Positions 1 through 8,421 of a stretch of DNA of 64,000 nt are shown in pieces. Within the stretch, counting starts at the first letter, position 1. Each line of letters starts with the position of its first letter. The translations under genes were made by a program, and so were the position numbers. Below the pieces are notes generated by a model that had not been told where the DNA came from, did no database searches, and saw only the letters and a list, made by a program, of their open reading frames with translations. This stretch comes from CAVQXR01 sp963717955 (GTDB lineage Bacteria; Actinomycetota; Thermoleophilia; Gaiellales; Gaiellaceae): positions 372,001 through 436,000 of the forward strand of contig CAVQXR010000002.1 of assembly GCA_963717955.1 (NCBI GenBank). The letters are read 5' to 3'.

Positions 1-132
1 GTTCAGCTCGGGATCGACGCGCTCGACAGCGGCAATGGTCAACGCCGCCAGCTCCTCGGGAGTCACGTCTCCGTCGCGGACGAGCTCCGCGAGCGCGATC
101 GCGTCGAGGACGGCGTACTCGTCCAGGCGCAT
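1..132 (-). CDS. Amidase (GatA-type signature family), N-terminal fragment cut by window edge
   Basis: Only the first 44 codons are in the window, reading leftward from an ATG at 132. The start of the protein (MRLDEYAVLDAIALAELVRD, then a run ending in AAVERVDPELN) has the typical N-terminal helix of amidase-signature enzymes, in which 'A..LA.L(V)R.G.(V)(T/S)..EL...AI.R....PALN' precedes the catalytic Lys-Ser-Ser core. The catalytic residues lie outside the window. It is divergent from the C45-type hydrolase starting at 180. A second, complete amidase of the same superfamily lies at 62255..63661. Confidence 0.75.
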   Translation of the reverse strand, partial: MRLDEYAVLDAIALAELVRDGDVTPEELAALTIAAVERVDPELN

Positions 133-179
133 CGGGACATCGTAGATGGGCCGGCCGCGGCCCCCTCTACTATGAGCCA

Positions 180-1265
180 ATGGGCCCGGACGCAAGCCGC
201 CGGACGGACGAGACCCGCCGCTCGATCTCGGTCACCTTCCGCTCGGTCGTCGAGGAACGTCCCGGGCCCCGGTTCCGCGAGCTGTTCGACGGGTCGTGGC
301 CGGCGTACCGGAGCTGGTTCCTCCGCGACGGCGAGCATGCTCGACCGACCTTTTCCGAGTGCGCTCGGGCGCTGCGGACGTACGTCCCCGAGCTCGTGCC
401 GGCGTACGAGCGCCTCGTCGAGACGTGCGGCGGCGGCGACCTGGAGGCGCGGTTTCTCAGCCAGTGGCATCCGCCCACGTTCTTCGCGGCCTGCTCGATG
501 GCGACCGTGACGACGAACGAGGGGCCCGCGCTCGTCCGCAACTACGACTACGTCCCGGCCCTCTGCGAGACGACGCTCCTCACGTCGGCGTTTTCGGGAA
601 GGCGCACGACCGTCATGACCGACTGCCTCTGGGGCGCCCTGGATGGCGTCAACGAGGATGGCCTCGCGGTCGCCCTCTCCTTCGGCGGGCGCCGGGCCGT
701 CGGGCGCGGCTTCGCGATCACCCTGCTTCTCCGCTACCTGCTCGAGCACTGCCGGGACGTCTCCGACGCGCTGGAGGCCTCGCCCGCGGTGCCCGTCAAC
801 ATCTCGTACAACGTCGCCATGGTCGACCGCTCGGGCGCGGCGGCGCTCGTGCAGCTCGCGCCCGACCGGGAGCCGGTGGTCGTCCACGGTACGGCCTACG
901 CGGCGAACCGCCAGGGGGCCACCGAGTGGCACGAGCATGCGGTCATGTCCGAGACCGTGGCCCGGGAGGCCAGGCTCGCGGGCGCTCTCGCCGAGCCGTC
1001 GCTGACCCGCGAGGCCCTCGAGCGGGTGTTCCTCGAGGAGCCCGTCTACCGGCCTCTCGCCCGGCACACCTGGGGGACCGTGTACACCGCGTCGTATGAC
1101 GCCGCGGCGGCGGCGGTTCGCCTGCTGTGGCCCGACGACGCGTGGGAGATCCACCTCGGCGACCCTCACGAGGGGACGCGCACCCGTGAGACCGACTACA
1201 CGCTGCCGCCCCTGCTGGAACGCAGCAACGAGATCCCGCACACCCCGCAGGTGATCTTCGCCTGA
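180..1265 (+). CDS. C45-family autoproteolytic acyltransferase/hydrolase (Ntn hydrolase)
   Basis: 361 aa. The region around Cys105 (AACSMATVTTNEGPALVRNY) matches the processing site of the isopenicillin N acyltransferase/peptidase C45 family: a nucleophile Cys exposed after autocleavage of an N-terminal propeptide, followed about 16 residues later by the (G/V)RNYD motif. The family hydrolyses or transfers acyl groups on small amides; the substrate here is not known. The propeptide of about 104 residues is within the usual range. ATG at 180 is chosen because it is the first good start after the divergent amidase. It lies 40 bp before the ATP-grasp gene and probably shares its transcript. No signal peptide is seen, so it should be cytoplasmic. 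Confidence 0.8.
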   Translation: MGPDASRRTDETRRSISVTFRSVVEERPGPRFRELFDGSWPAYRSWFLRDGEHARPTFSECARALRTYVPELVPAYERLVETCGGGDLEARFLSQWHPPTFFAACSMATVTTNEGPALVRNYDYVPALCETTLLTSAFSGRRTTVMTDCLWGALDGVNEDGLAVALSFGGRRAVGRGFAITLLLRYLLEHCRDVSDALEASPAVPVNISYNVAMVDRSGAAALVQLAPDREPVVVHGTAYAANRQGATEWHEHAVMSETVAREARLAGALAEPSLTREALERVFLEEPVYRPLARHTWGTVYTASYDAAAAAVRLLWPDDAWEIHLGDPHEGTRTRETDYTLPPLLERSNEIPHTPQVIFA

Positions 1266-1305
1266 ACCGGTTGAAGTGCCGGCGGCGAGCGTGTAGCGTC
1301 GTCGT

Positions 1306-2772
1306 GTGGGAACGCAGGGCGAGGTGGCTCACCGCTCGGCGCGTGCGCAGCTGAGCGGGCTTTCGGACGTGTTCCGCTTCGCGCGGTCGAGCCCGACTCC
1401 CTTCTACTTCGTCTCGCCCACGCCGTACAACATCCTCGGCATCGACCAGTGGATCGGCAGCTTCGAGTACATCGCCTACTTCGACAGCTTCGACGGGCAC
1501 CACCCTCACGTGTTCGTACCGCGGTACGAGGGGCATCGCGATTTCGCGACGTTCGAATCCGTCAACACCTGGCTGCTCGGGCACAAGGACGTCGTCGATC
1601 GGGTGGGCGCCCGGGGCGGCGGCAAGGTCGTCTTCGTCATGTTCGAGGAGGAGACGGAGGAGCTTGCGGCCGAAGTCGGTCTCGAGATCGCGTTGCCGGC
1701 CCGGACGCTTCGCGAGCGCATCGACTCGAAGATCGTGACGACGCAGCTCGCGAACGAGGCCGGGATCAGCTCGGCCCCGAACGTGCTCGCCCGCGCCGAG
1801 AGCTACCAGGAGCTGCTCGAGCTCGCTCGGGCCAGCGGGCTCGGCGGGGACCTCGTCGTCCAGACGCCGTACGGCGATTCCGGGCGCACGACCTTCTTCA
1901 TCTCGTCGCAGGAGCTCTGGGACGGATGCGCCGAGAAGCTCGCCGGCGAGGAGCTCAAGATCATGCGCCGGATCGAGCATCTCCCGGGCACGGTCGAAGG
2001 TTGCGCCACCCGTCACGGAACCCTCGTGGGGCCGATCCAGACGGATCTGACGGGCTTCGAGGAGCTGACACCCTACCGGGGCGGCTGGTGCGGCAACGAC
2101 CTGTTCCCGGGGGTGTTCGACGAGTCGACGCGCGAGGCGATCCGCTCGATGGTCCGCCGGCTCGGGGAGACGCTCTACGAGCATTCCTACCGGGGCGTCT
2201 TCTGCGTCGACTTCCTCGTCGAGAACGGGACCGGGGAGGTCTACCTGGGAGAGATCAATCCGCGGGTCTCGGGCGCCAGCCCTCTGACGAACCTGATCAC
2301 GTCGAAGTACGGCGGCGTCCCGCTCTTCCTCTTCCACTTCCTCGAGTTCATGGACGTGGACTGGGAGGTCGATCTCCAGGCGGTCGAGGAGCGCTGGCGC
2401 GACTACGACGAGTGGAGCCAGCTCGTGCTCAAGCAGACCGAGGACGTCACCGAGGCGATCACCTCCGCTCCTCCGAGCGGGCTGTGGGAGATGCGCGGCG
2501 GGCGGCCGCAGTTCGTCAGCCCCGTTACGACCTGGCACACGGTGGGGCACGAGGACGAGGCCTTCTACCTCCGCGTGTACGGCGCCGGCGAGTACCGGTA
2601 CGAGGGTGCGGATCTCGGCGTGATCGTGACCCGCGGGCGCATGCAGACAGACGACCGGCAGCTCACAGACCGAGCCCGCGGCTGGGCCGAGGGAATCACA
2701 TCATGCTTCTCCGGTCGGCCCGTGGACGAGCTGCCGCCGGTGCCGGAGCCGGTCTACACGAAGTGGTTCTAG
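1306..2772 (+). CDS. ATP-grasp ligase-like protein of unknown substrate
   Basis: 488 aa from a GTG start. The C-terminal half carries ATP-grasp features: a phosphate-binding segment around VVQTPYGDSGRTTFFI (residues about 183-198), and the Mg-binding end GEVYLGEINPRVSGASP (about 312-328), with Glu and Asn as expected metal ligands. The N-terminal part (PFYFVSPTPYNILGIDQWIG) is conserved-looking but not assigned to a known domain. ATP-grasp enzymes join a carboxylate to an amine or thiol through an acyl-phosphate. Its place between an Ntn amide hydrolase and a flavin/molybdenum oxidation module suggests a role in activating or conjugating the same compound, but this is inference. Confidence 0.7.
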   Translation: MGTQGEVAHRSARAQLSGLSDVFRFARSSPTPFYFVSPTPYNILGIDQWIGSFEYIAYFDSFDGHHPHVFVPRYEGHRDFATFESVNTWLLGHKDVVDRVGARGGGKVVFVMFEEETEELAAEVGLEIALPARTLRERIDSKIVTTQLANEAGISSAPNVLARAESYQELLELARASGLGGDLVVQTPYGDSGRTTFFISSQELWDGCAEKLAGEELKIMRRIEHLPGTVEGCATRHGTLVGPIQTDLTGFEELTPYRGGWCGNDLFPGVFDESTREAIRSMVRRLGETLYEHSYRGVFCVDFLVENGTGEVYLGEINPRVSGASPLTNLITSKYGGVPLFLFHFLEFMDVDWEVDLQAVEERWRDYDEWSQLVLKQTEDVTEAITSAPPSGLWEMRGGRPQFVSPVTTWHTVGHEDEAFYLRVYGAGEYRYEGADLGVIVTRGRMQTDDRQLTDRARGWAEGITSCFSGRPVDELPPVPEPVYTKWF

Positions 2773-2854
2773 TGGCTCCGGCGCGACGGGGCGTGGAGAG
2801 CCGGCCCAGACTCGTCGTCGAGCGCATGTCGCCGAAGCCCGAAGGAGGGGTTCG

Positions 2855-3934
2855 ATGAAGTTCAGCTACGCGTCCCTGCCCGACCACCCCGTGACGGAGA
2901 TCGTCGACACGATCGCGCTCGCCGACGAGCTCGGCTTCCACGGCGCGTACATGGCAGACGAGACCTACCACAAGGACGGCTGGCTGATCGCGGCCGTCGC
3001 CGCGACCCGCACGAAGCGCATCCGGCTCAGCCCGTGCGTCACGCACGTGATCCTCAAGGAGCCCACGATCCTCGCGCACACGATCGCGACCCTCGACGAG
3101 CTGTCGAACGGCAGAGCCGAGTGCGTCTACTCGGTCGGCAACATCGCGATGCTCGAGCAGTACCACGTCGACTGGAAGACCGGGGGCCAGATCAGGCGGC
3201 TGCGCGAGGCCCACCATGTGATGCGCACGATGCTCGACGACGGCAAGATCGATTTCGAGGGCGAGTTCTACAAGTACACGGGGCTCTTCACGTCCGCCCG
3301 CCCCGTGCAGGAGCACGTCCCGCTGAAGATCGGCGCGATGCGCGGCCCGAAGTCGTTCGAGCTCGCCGGCGAGATCTCCGACGGTATGCACCAGGCGCTC
3401 GCCTACTCGAAGGAGGCGATGAGCTACGCGAGCGAGCACGTGCGCCTCGGCGCCGAGCGTGCTGGCCGCGACGCGTCGAAGCTCGACCTCGGCGCCTGGA
3501 TGGTGACGTCGATCTCCGAGAACGGCGAGGCGGCGAAGCAGGCGGCCCGCGTCGTCGTCGCGTTCTATATCCCGGCGATGCCGCGAGAGCAGATCGAGCG
3601 CCACGGGATCGATCCCGAGAGCGTGCAGCCGATCATGGACGCCTTCAACGTCGGCGACGTCGAGAAAGCGGTCGAGCTGACGACGATGGAGCTGACGGAG
3701 AAGCTCTCGATGTCGGGCTCGCCCGACGAGTGGGTCGAGCGCGTCGAGGGAGAGGTGATCCCGAGCGGGTTCGACCACATGATCTGCGCCCCGATCGACC
3801 CGTACCTGGTCGAGGCCTGGTCGGGGATCAAGGTCGAGGGCGTCCCGAACCAGCAGGGCCAGCTGCGGCTCATCCACGACAGGGTGATGCCCGAGGTCGG
3901 CTGCGGACTTGCCGCCCTGCGCCAGGGGGCGTAG
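2855..3934 (+). CDS. LLM-class flavin/F420-dependent oxidoreductase
   Basis: 359 aa. A luciferase-like TIM-barrel protein: the N-terminal strand MKFSYASLPDHP, the segment ADELGFHGAYMADE, the IRLSPCVTHV strand and the LDELSNGRAE segment follow the order seen in bacterial luciferase-like monooxygenases and F420-dependent reductases. In Actinobacteria such proteins usually use F420 or FMN. The ATG is preceded by GAAGGAGG about 7 bases upstream. It is the first gene of a tight run with the CutMSL-type hydroxylase and probably acts in the same degradation pathway. Cofactor and substrate cannot be told from sequence. Confidence 0.85.
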   Translation: MKFSYASLPDHPVTEIVDTIALADELGFHGAYMADETYHKDGWLIAAVAATRTKRIRLSPCVTHVILKEPTILAHTIATLDELSNGRAECVYSVGNIAMLEQYHVDWKTGGQIRRLREAHHVMRTMLDDGKIDFEGEFYKYTGLFTSARPVQEHVPLKIGAMRGPKSFELAGEISDGMHQALAYSKEAMSYASEHVRLGAERAGRDASKLDLGAWMVTSISENGEAAKQAARVVVAFYIPAMPREQIERHGIDPESVQPIMDAFNVGDVEKAVELTTMELTEKLSMSGSPDEWVERVEGEVIPSGFDHMICAPIDPYLVEAWSGIKVEGVPNQQGQLRLIHDRVMPEVGCGLAALRQGA

Positions 3935-3976
3935 TGTGCCGCCCCTGGGGACAAAGCGGGAAGGAGGTGGCCGGCG

Positions 3977-4822
3977 GTGAAGCCTGCCCCGTTCACGTAC
4001 GTGGCCGCCGAGACGGTCGACGAGGCCGTCGCGGCGCTCGGCGAGCACGGCGACGAGGCGAAGATCCTGGCGGGAGGCCAGAGCCTCGTGCCGCTCATGA
4101 ACCTCCGCCTGGCGGTGCCGGGCGTGTTGATCGACGTCAACCGGGTCGCCGGCCTGCGGGGAATCTCGGTCAACGGCACGGTCGAGGTGGGCGCGGTGAC
4201 GCGGCAGGCAGCGCTCGAGCGCTCGGCCGAGGCGCAGGCTGCCGCCCCGCTGACCGGTGAGGCGCTCCGCCACGTCGCGTTCCCCGGCGTGCGCAGCCGC
4301 GGCACCGTGGGGGGCAGCATGGCCCACGGCGATCCGGCGGCCGAGCTGCCCGCGGTTCTGCTCGCCCTCGGGGGCGAAATCGTCGCCCGCGGGCCGTCGG
4401 GCACGAGGACGATCGCGGCCGACGACCTCTTCGTCACCTACTTCACGACCGCGCTCGCGCCCGACGAGGTGCTGACGCACGTGCGTTTCCCGATGGCCGA
4501 TCGGACCGGCTTCGCCGAGGTCTCGCGCAAGACCGGCGACTTCGCCCTTGCGGGAGCGGCGGTGTCGGTGACGATGAGCGGCGACGTCGTCGGATCGGCC
4601 CGCATCGCGCTCTTCGGCGTCGCCGACCGGCCGATCCGCGCGAGCGGCGCAGAGCAGGCGCTCGCCGGACGGACGCCGGCCGAGGCCGCGGCGGACGCCG
4701 GCAGGATCGCATCCGAGGAGCTCGAGGCGAAGTCCGACTCGCACGCCTCGGCCGACTATCGCCGGCAGGTCGTGGGCGTGCTCGTGCGCCGGGCGGTCCT
4801 GCAGGCCGGAGGAGGGGACTGA
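3977..4822 (+). CDS. Molybdenum hydroxylase medium subunit (FAD-binding, CutM/CoxM-like)
   Basis: 281 aa from GTG at 3977, preceded by a near-perfect Shine-Dalgarno (AAGGAGGTGG). Two FAD-diphosphate-binding signatures of the xanthine oxidase/CO dehydrogenase medium subunit are visible: AGGQSLVPLMNLRLA (residues about 34-48) and RGTVGGSMAHGDPAAELPAV (about 110-129). The C-terminal CO_deh_flav_C region follows. It passes electrons from the Fe-S subunit to an external acceptor. Its stop overlaps the start of the small subunit (TGATG), and the M-S-L order is the standard one. Confidence 0.92.
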   Translation: MKPAPFTYVAAETVDEAVAALGEHGDEAKILAGGQSLVPLMNLRLAVPGVLIDVNRVAGLRGISVNGTVEVGAVTRQAALERSAEAQAAAPLTGEALRHVAFPGVRSRGTVGGSMAHGDPAAELPAVLLALGGEIVARGPSGTRTIAADDLFVTYFTTALAPDEVLTHVRFPMADRTGFAEVSRKTGDFALAGAAVSVTMSGDVVGSARIALFGVADRPIRASGAEQALAGRTPAEAAADAGRIASEELEAKSDSHASADYRRQVVGVLVRRAVLQAGGGD

Positions 4823-5316
4823 TGCCCATCGTCGTCGAGGGCGAGATCGTCGTTCGCCTCACCGTCAACGGCGAGGAGCGACGCGGCATCGCCGAGCCGC
4901 GCACGCTGCTCTCCGACTTCGTGCGCGGCGAGCTCGGGCTCACCGGGACTCACGTCGGCTGCGAGCAAGGCGTCTGCGGCTCCTGCACCGTGCGCGTCGA
5001 CGGGGAGCTCGTCCGCTCCTGCCTCGTCTTCGCGGTTCAGGCGCAGGGCGCGAGCGTCGAGACCGTCGAGGGCATGGCGAGGGGGGACGACCTCCATCCG
5101 ATCCAGCAGGCATACCACGAGAAGCACGGGCTCCAGTGCGGGTTCTGCACGCCCGGGCTGCTCCTCGCGACCGCGGATCTGCTGGAGCGCAACCCGAGCC
5201 CGACCGAGGCGGAGATCCGACAGTCGCTGTCGGGCAACGTCTGCCGCTGCACCGGCTACGTCGGCATCGTCGAGGCCGTCCAGGAAGCGGCCCGCAAGCT
5301 CGGAGGGGGGAACTGA
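4822..5316 (+). CDS. Molybdenum hydroxylase small subunit (two [2Fe-2S], CutS/CoxS-like)
   Basis: 164 aa. The N-terminal plant-type ferredoxin cluster is given by Cys47, Cys52, Cys55 and Cys67 (motif CEQGVCGSC...C). The C-terminal helical [2Fe-2S] domain has CGFCTPG and CRCTGY. This is the full eight-cysteine set and normal length for the family. It carries electrons from the Mo centre to FAD. It overlaps the genes on both sides by the TGATG arrangement, so the three subunits should be made together. Confidence 0.94.
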   Translation: MPIVVEGEIVVRLTVNGEERRGIAEPRTLLSDFVRGELGLTGTHVGCEQGVCGSCTVRVDGELVRSCLVFAVQAQGASVETVEGMARGDDLHPIQQAYHEKHGLQCGFCTPGLLLATADLLERNPSPTEAEIRQSLSGNVCRCTGYVGIVEAVQEAARKLGGGN

Positions 5317-7664
5317 TGGCGACGACCGAGACCGAGCGCACGCCGTACATCGGACAGAGCGTCCCGCGGGTCGAGGACGGGAAGTACCTCCGCGGCACGG
5401 GGCAGTACGTCGACGACATCTCGCTGCCCGGGATGCTGCACGTGGCGTTCGTCCGCAGCCCGTTCGCCCACGCGAAGGTGACGAGGGTCGACGCCGAGGC
5501 AGCGCGGGCGCTGCCCGGCGTCCTCGACATCATCGTCCCGGCCGACGTCGAGGGCATCGTCTTCCACACCTCGCTTCCCCGCGAGGAGGTGAAGGACAAC
5601 AACCGCCCGATCCTCCCGTCCGAGCGGGTTCGCTTTGTCGGCGAGGCGGTCGCGTGCGTCGTCGCCACGTCACGCTACATCGCCGAGGACGCGGCCCAGC
5701 TCGTCGAGGTGGACTATGAGCCGCTTCCCGCCGTCACGGACGCCGAGGCATCGCTCGCCCCGGGAGCGACGTTGCTCTACGAGGGCTCGGACACGAACAG
5801 CTTCGCGCACATCGAGTTCGAGAACGGCGACGTCGATGCCGCGTTCGCCTCCGCCGATCGTGTGTTCACGAAGCGATTCCACCACGGGCGCTTCCACGCG
5901 CTGCCGCTCGAGGGCCGCGGCCTCGTCGCGGACTGGAACGCCGGCTCGGGCGAGCTCACGATGTGGACGTCGAGCCAGATCCCGCACCTCGTCCGCACGC
6001 TGCTCTCGCTGACGCTCGGGCTCTCGGAGAAGCAGGTCAGGGTCATCGCCCCCGACGTCGGCGGCGGCTTCGGGCTCAAGCTCCACCTGTTCCCCGAGGA
6101 CGCCCTGGTCGTGCTCGCCTCGAAGCGGCTCGGCCGGCCAGTGAAGTGGATCGAGGATCGCTACGAGGCGCTCGCGGCCAGCCTCCACGCGAAGGAAATC
6201 CTCTGCGAGCTGTCGATCGCCACGCAGGCCGACGGCACGTTCGTCGCCATGAAGGGGCGGTACGTCGGGGACGCCGGCGCCTACGCCGCGTATCCATTCA
6301 CACCCCTCGTCGACCCGCTATGTGCGGCCGTGATGCTCCCGAGCATCTACGGGATCGACGCCGTGCGGTTCGAGGTGGACGCCGCGTACACGAACAAGTG
6401 CCCGTCGGGGGCCTACCGCGGCGTCGGCTGGACGAGCGGGCAGACGGCTCGCGAGGCGCTGATCGACGACATCGCGCGCGAGCTCGACATCGACCCGCTC
6501 GAGCTGCGCCTGAAGAACACGATCCCGGATGGTGAGTACGTCTCGGTGACCGGTTGCCGATACGACGACGGCAGCTTCGCCGCCGCCCAGCGCAAGGCGG
6601 CCGAGCTCGTCGACTACGCTGCCTTCCGGACACGGCAGGCCGCAGCCCGCGCAGAGGGCCGTCACCTCGGGATCGGCTTCTCACCGTTCCTCGAGCCGGG
6701 CGGCTGGTCGGGCGAGCTGGCCAAGCGGATGGGCTTCCCGTTCGACTACATGGACACTGCGACGGTCACGGTCGACCCGACGGGCAACGTCGTCGTCAGC
6801 GTCGGCCTGCACTCGCACGGGCAGGCGCATGCGACGACCTTCGCCCAGGTGGTCGCCGACAAGCTCGGCGTGCCGATCGAGAGCGTCAAGATCGTCGAGG
6901 GCGACACCGCGGTCGGTGCCTACGGCTCCGGGACGTTCGGAAGCCGCGGCGCCGTGATCGCGTTCGGATCGATCGCAAGGGCAGCCGAGGAGATCGCCGG
7001 CAAGCTGAAGCAGCTCGGTGCGCTCGCGCTCGAGGTGAGCCCCGACGACATCGAGTTGCGCGACGGCGCAGCCGTGGTCAGGGGCGCACCCGAGAAGTCG
7101 TTTCCGATGATCATGCTCGGGCTCACCGCGCACTTCGGCGCGTTCGTGGGTGGGCGGCGACCCCAGGGCATGGATCCCGTCCTGACCGCGACCCGCTCGT
7201 ACGATCCGCCCGAGAGCTACGCCAACGGCTGTTGCGTGGCGATCGTCGAGGTCGACGTCGAGACCGGCGTCGTCGCGGTCGAGCGGATCGCGTTCGTCGA
7301 CGACTGCGGGATCATGCTGAACCCGATGGTCGTCGAGGGACAGGTCATCGGGGCCGCAGCGCAGGGCATCGGCGGCGCTCTGTACGAGGAGTGCCTCTAC
7401 GACGAGGACGGCAACTTTCTCGCCGGGAGCCTGCTCGATTACCTCTACCCGTCGACGATGGAGATCCCGCCGATGGACGTCGATCACATCCAGACGCCCT
7501 CGACGGTCACCGAAGGAGGTGTCAAGGGCGCCGGCGAGGGTGGCACGATCGCGGCCCCAGCCGCCGTCGTCAACGCCGTGGCCGACGCGCTGGGTGTGGC
7601 GATCGACCGAACGCCGCTCGACCCGAACCGCGTACTCGGGCTGATCCGCGGCGGGGACGTCTGA
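5316..7664 (+). CDS. Molybdenum hydroxylase large subunit (CutL/CoxL superfamily, not a form I CO dehydrogenase)
   Basis: 782 aa from ATG 5316 (the frame is open further upstream, but this ATG overlaps the small-subunit stop). It binds the molybdopterin cofactor: DVGGGFGLK (about residue 247), GAYRGVGWTSG (365-375), and the C-terminal GVKGAGEGG with the conserved catalytic Glu. Form I aerobic CO dehydrogenase has AYRCSFR at the active-site loop; here it is AYRGVGW, with no Cys for the Cu-S-Mo centre, so this is a hydroxylase of an organic substrate, as are most form II-like homologues. The substrate is unknown. No frameshift was seen in this long gene. Confidence 0.92.
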   Translation: MATTETERTPYIGQSVPRVEDGKYLRGTGQYVDDISLPGMLHVAFVRSPFAHAKVTRVDAEAARALPGVLDIIVPADVEGIVFHTSLPREEVKDNNRPILPSERVRFVGEAVACVVATSRYIAEDAAQLVEVDYEPLPAVTDAEASLAPGATLLYEGSDTNSFAHIEFENGDVDAAFASADRVFTKRFHHGRFHALPLEGRGLVADWNAGSGELTMWTSSQIPHLVRTLLSLTLGLSEKQVRVIAPDVGGGFGLKLHLFPEDALVVLASKRLGRPVKWIEDRYEALAASLHAKEILCELSIATQADGTFVAMKGRYVGDAGAYAAYPFTPLVDPLCAAVMLPSIYGIDAVRFEVDAAYTNKCPSGAYRGVGWTSGQTAREALIDDIARELDIDPLELRLKNTIPDGEYVSVTGCRYDDGSFAAAQRKAAELVDYAAFRTRQAAARAEGRHLGIGFSPFLEPGGWSGELAKRMGFPFDYMDTATVTVDPTGNVVVSVGLHSHGQAHATTFAQVVADKLGVPIESVKIVEGDTAVGAYGSGTFGSRGAVIAFGSIARAAEEIAGKLKQLGALALEVSPDDIELRDGAAVVRGAPEKSFPMIMLGLTAHFGAFVGGRRPQGMDPVLTATRSYDPPESYANGCCVAIVEVDVETGVVAVERIAFVDDCGIMLNPMVVEGQVIGAAAQGIGGALYEECLYDEDGNFLAGSLLDYLYPSTMEIPPMDVDHIQTPSTVTEGGVKGAGEGGTIAAPAAVVNAVADALGVAIDRTPLDPNRVLGLIRGGDV

Positions 7665-7730
7665 GAGCCGGTCGGTCCGAGCCCGTCAATTCCCACAATG
7701 GTGTCACGGAAGTCTCCCGAACTCCCCGCC

Positions 7731-7766
7731 GGTGCCTGGCACGTGCCAGGCACGTGCCAGGCACCT
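7731..7766. repeat. Nested palindrome built from GTGCCTGGCAC / GTGCCAGGCAC
   Basis: The 11-base arm GTGCCTGGCAC is followed directly by its reverse complement GTGCCAGGCAC, and the second arm is then repeated once more (GTGCCAGGCACC). It lies in the 159-bp gap between the molybdenum hydroxylase and the cupin gene. Dispersed TGCCTGGCA-type palindromes occur in many bacterial genomes. There is no T-run, so a classical terminator is not supported. It could form a cruciform or an mRNA hairpin separating expression of the two genes. Confidence 0.7.
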
Positions 7767-7823
7767 GGACATGGCTGAATCGGCCCCAGCGGGTCGACCG
7801 CAGGCCTCGAGAAGGGAGAACCG

Positions 7824-8360
7824 ATGACGTCCGAGGCACGTCTAGAGCCGTCGGAGCACGGGCTCGTGCCCGCGGGCGAGGGCTGGTTCGTCGTCGATGC
7901 CCGCGAGGCGTTGTGGCAGGAGCACGACACATTCGGACGCTGGTGCCGCTTCGAGGGAGCCGCGCGCTTCCCCGCGTTCGGGATCAACATCCACGTCCTC
8001 GAGCCCGGCCAGCCGAACTGCATGTACCACGGCGAGGACGAGCAGGAGGACTTCCTCGTACTCGCGGGGGAATGTCTGCTGCTCGTCGAGGGGGAGGAGC
8101 GACGTCTGGGAGCCTGGGACTTCGTCCACTGTCCTGCCTGGACCGAGCACGTCTTCGTGGGCGCCGGCAACGGGCCGTGCGCGATCCTGATGGTCGGCAC
8201 CCGGACGCCCGACGCGGGAGTCCGCTATCGGGTCAGCGAGCTCGCGCGTCGCCATCGGGCGGGCGTCGCGCACGAGACCGAATCGCCGGACGAAGCCTAC
8301 GCGGGCACGGGCGATCTGCGACCGGTCGAGTACCGGCCGGGCGATCTGCCCAGCGGCTGA
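7824..8360 (+). CDS. Cupin-domain protein
   Basis: 178 aa. A single cupin barrel: the first motif is partly seen as CMYHGEDEQEDFLVLAGE (about residues 64-81), where the His-x(n)-Glu pattern fits metal binding, and the second as WDFVHCPAWTEHVF with His and the closing His. The start is supported by AAGGGAGAA just before the ATG. It follows the CutMSL genes after a palindromic repeat and is probably part of the same unit, as an isomerase, dioxygenase or regulatory metal-binding protein. Function within the pathway is not known. Confidence 0.8.
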   Translation: MTSEARLEPSEHGLVPAGEGWFVVDAREALWQEHDTFGRWCRFEGAARFPAFGINIHVLEPGQPNCMYHGEDEQEDFLVLAGECLLLVEGEERRLGAWDFVHCPAWTEHVFVGAGNGPCAILMVGTRTPDAGVRYRVSELARRHRAGVAHETESPDEAYAGTGDLRPVEYRPGDLPSG

Positions 8361-8421
8361 CGGCCCGGCTCGACCGGGCCGGACCCGCCGACCGCGGGCC
8401 CGAAGGACCCGCACAGAACGT

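Noticed and set aside
63..1241. Long antisense frame opposite the C45 hydrolase, and similar long frames opposite most genes
   Set aside because: Typical shadow frames of very high G+C sequence: Arg/Ala/Gly/Pro-rich, no motifs, no ribosome-binding sites.
5316..7664. CO dehydrogenase (coxL) and CO oxidation
   Set aside because: The active-site loop reads AYRGVGW; form I CoxL needs AYRCSFR with the Cys for the Cu-S-Mo centre. Kept only as a molybdenum hydroxylase.
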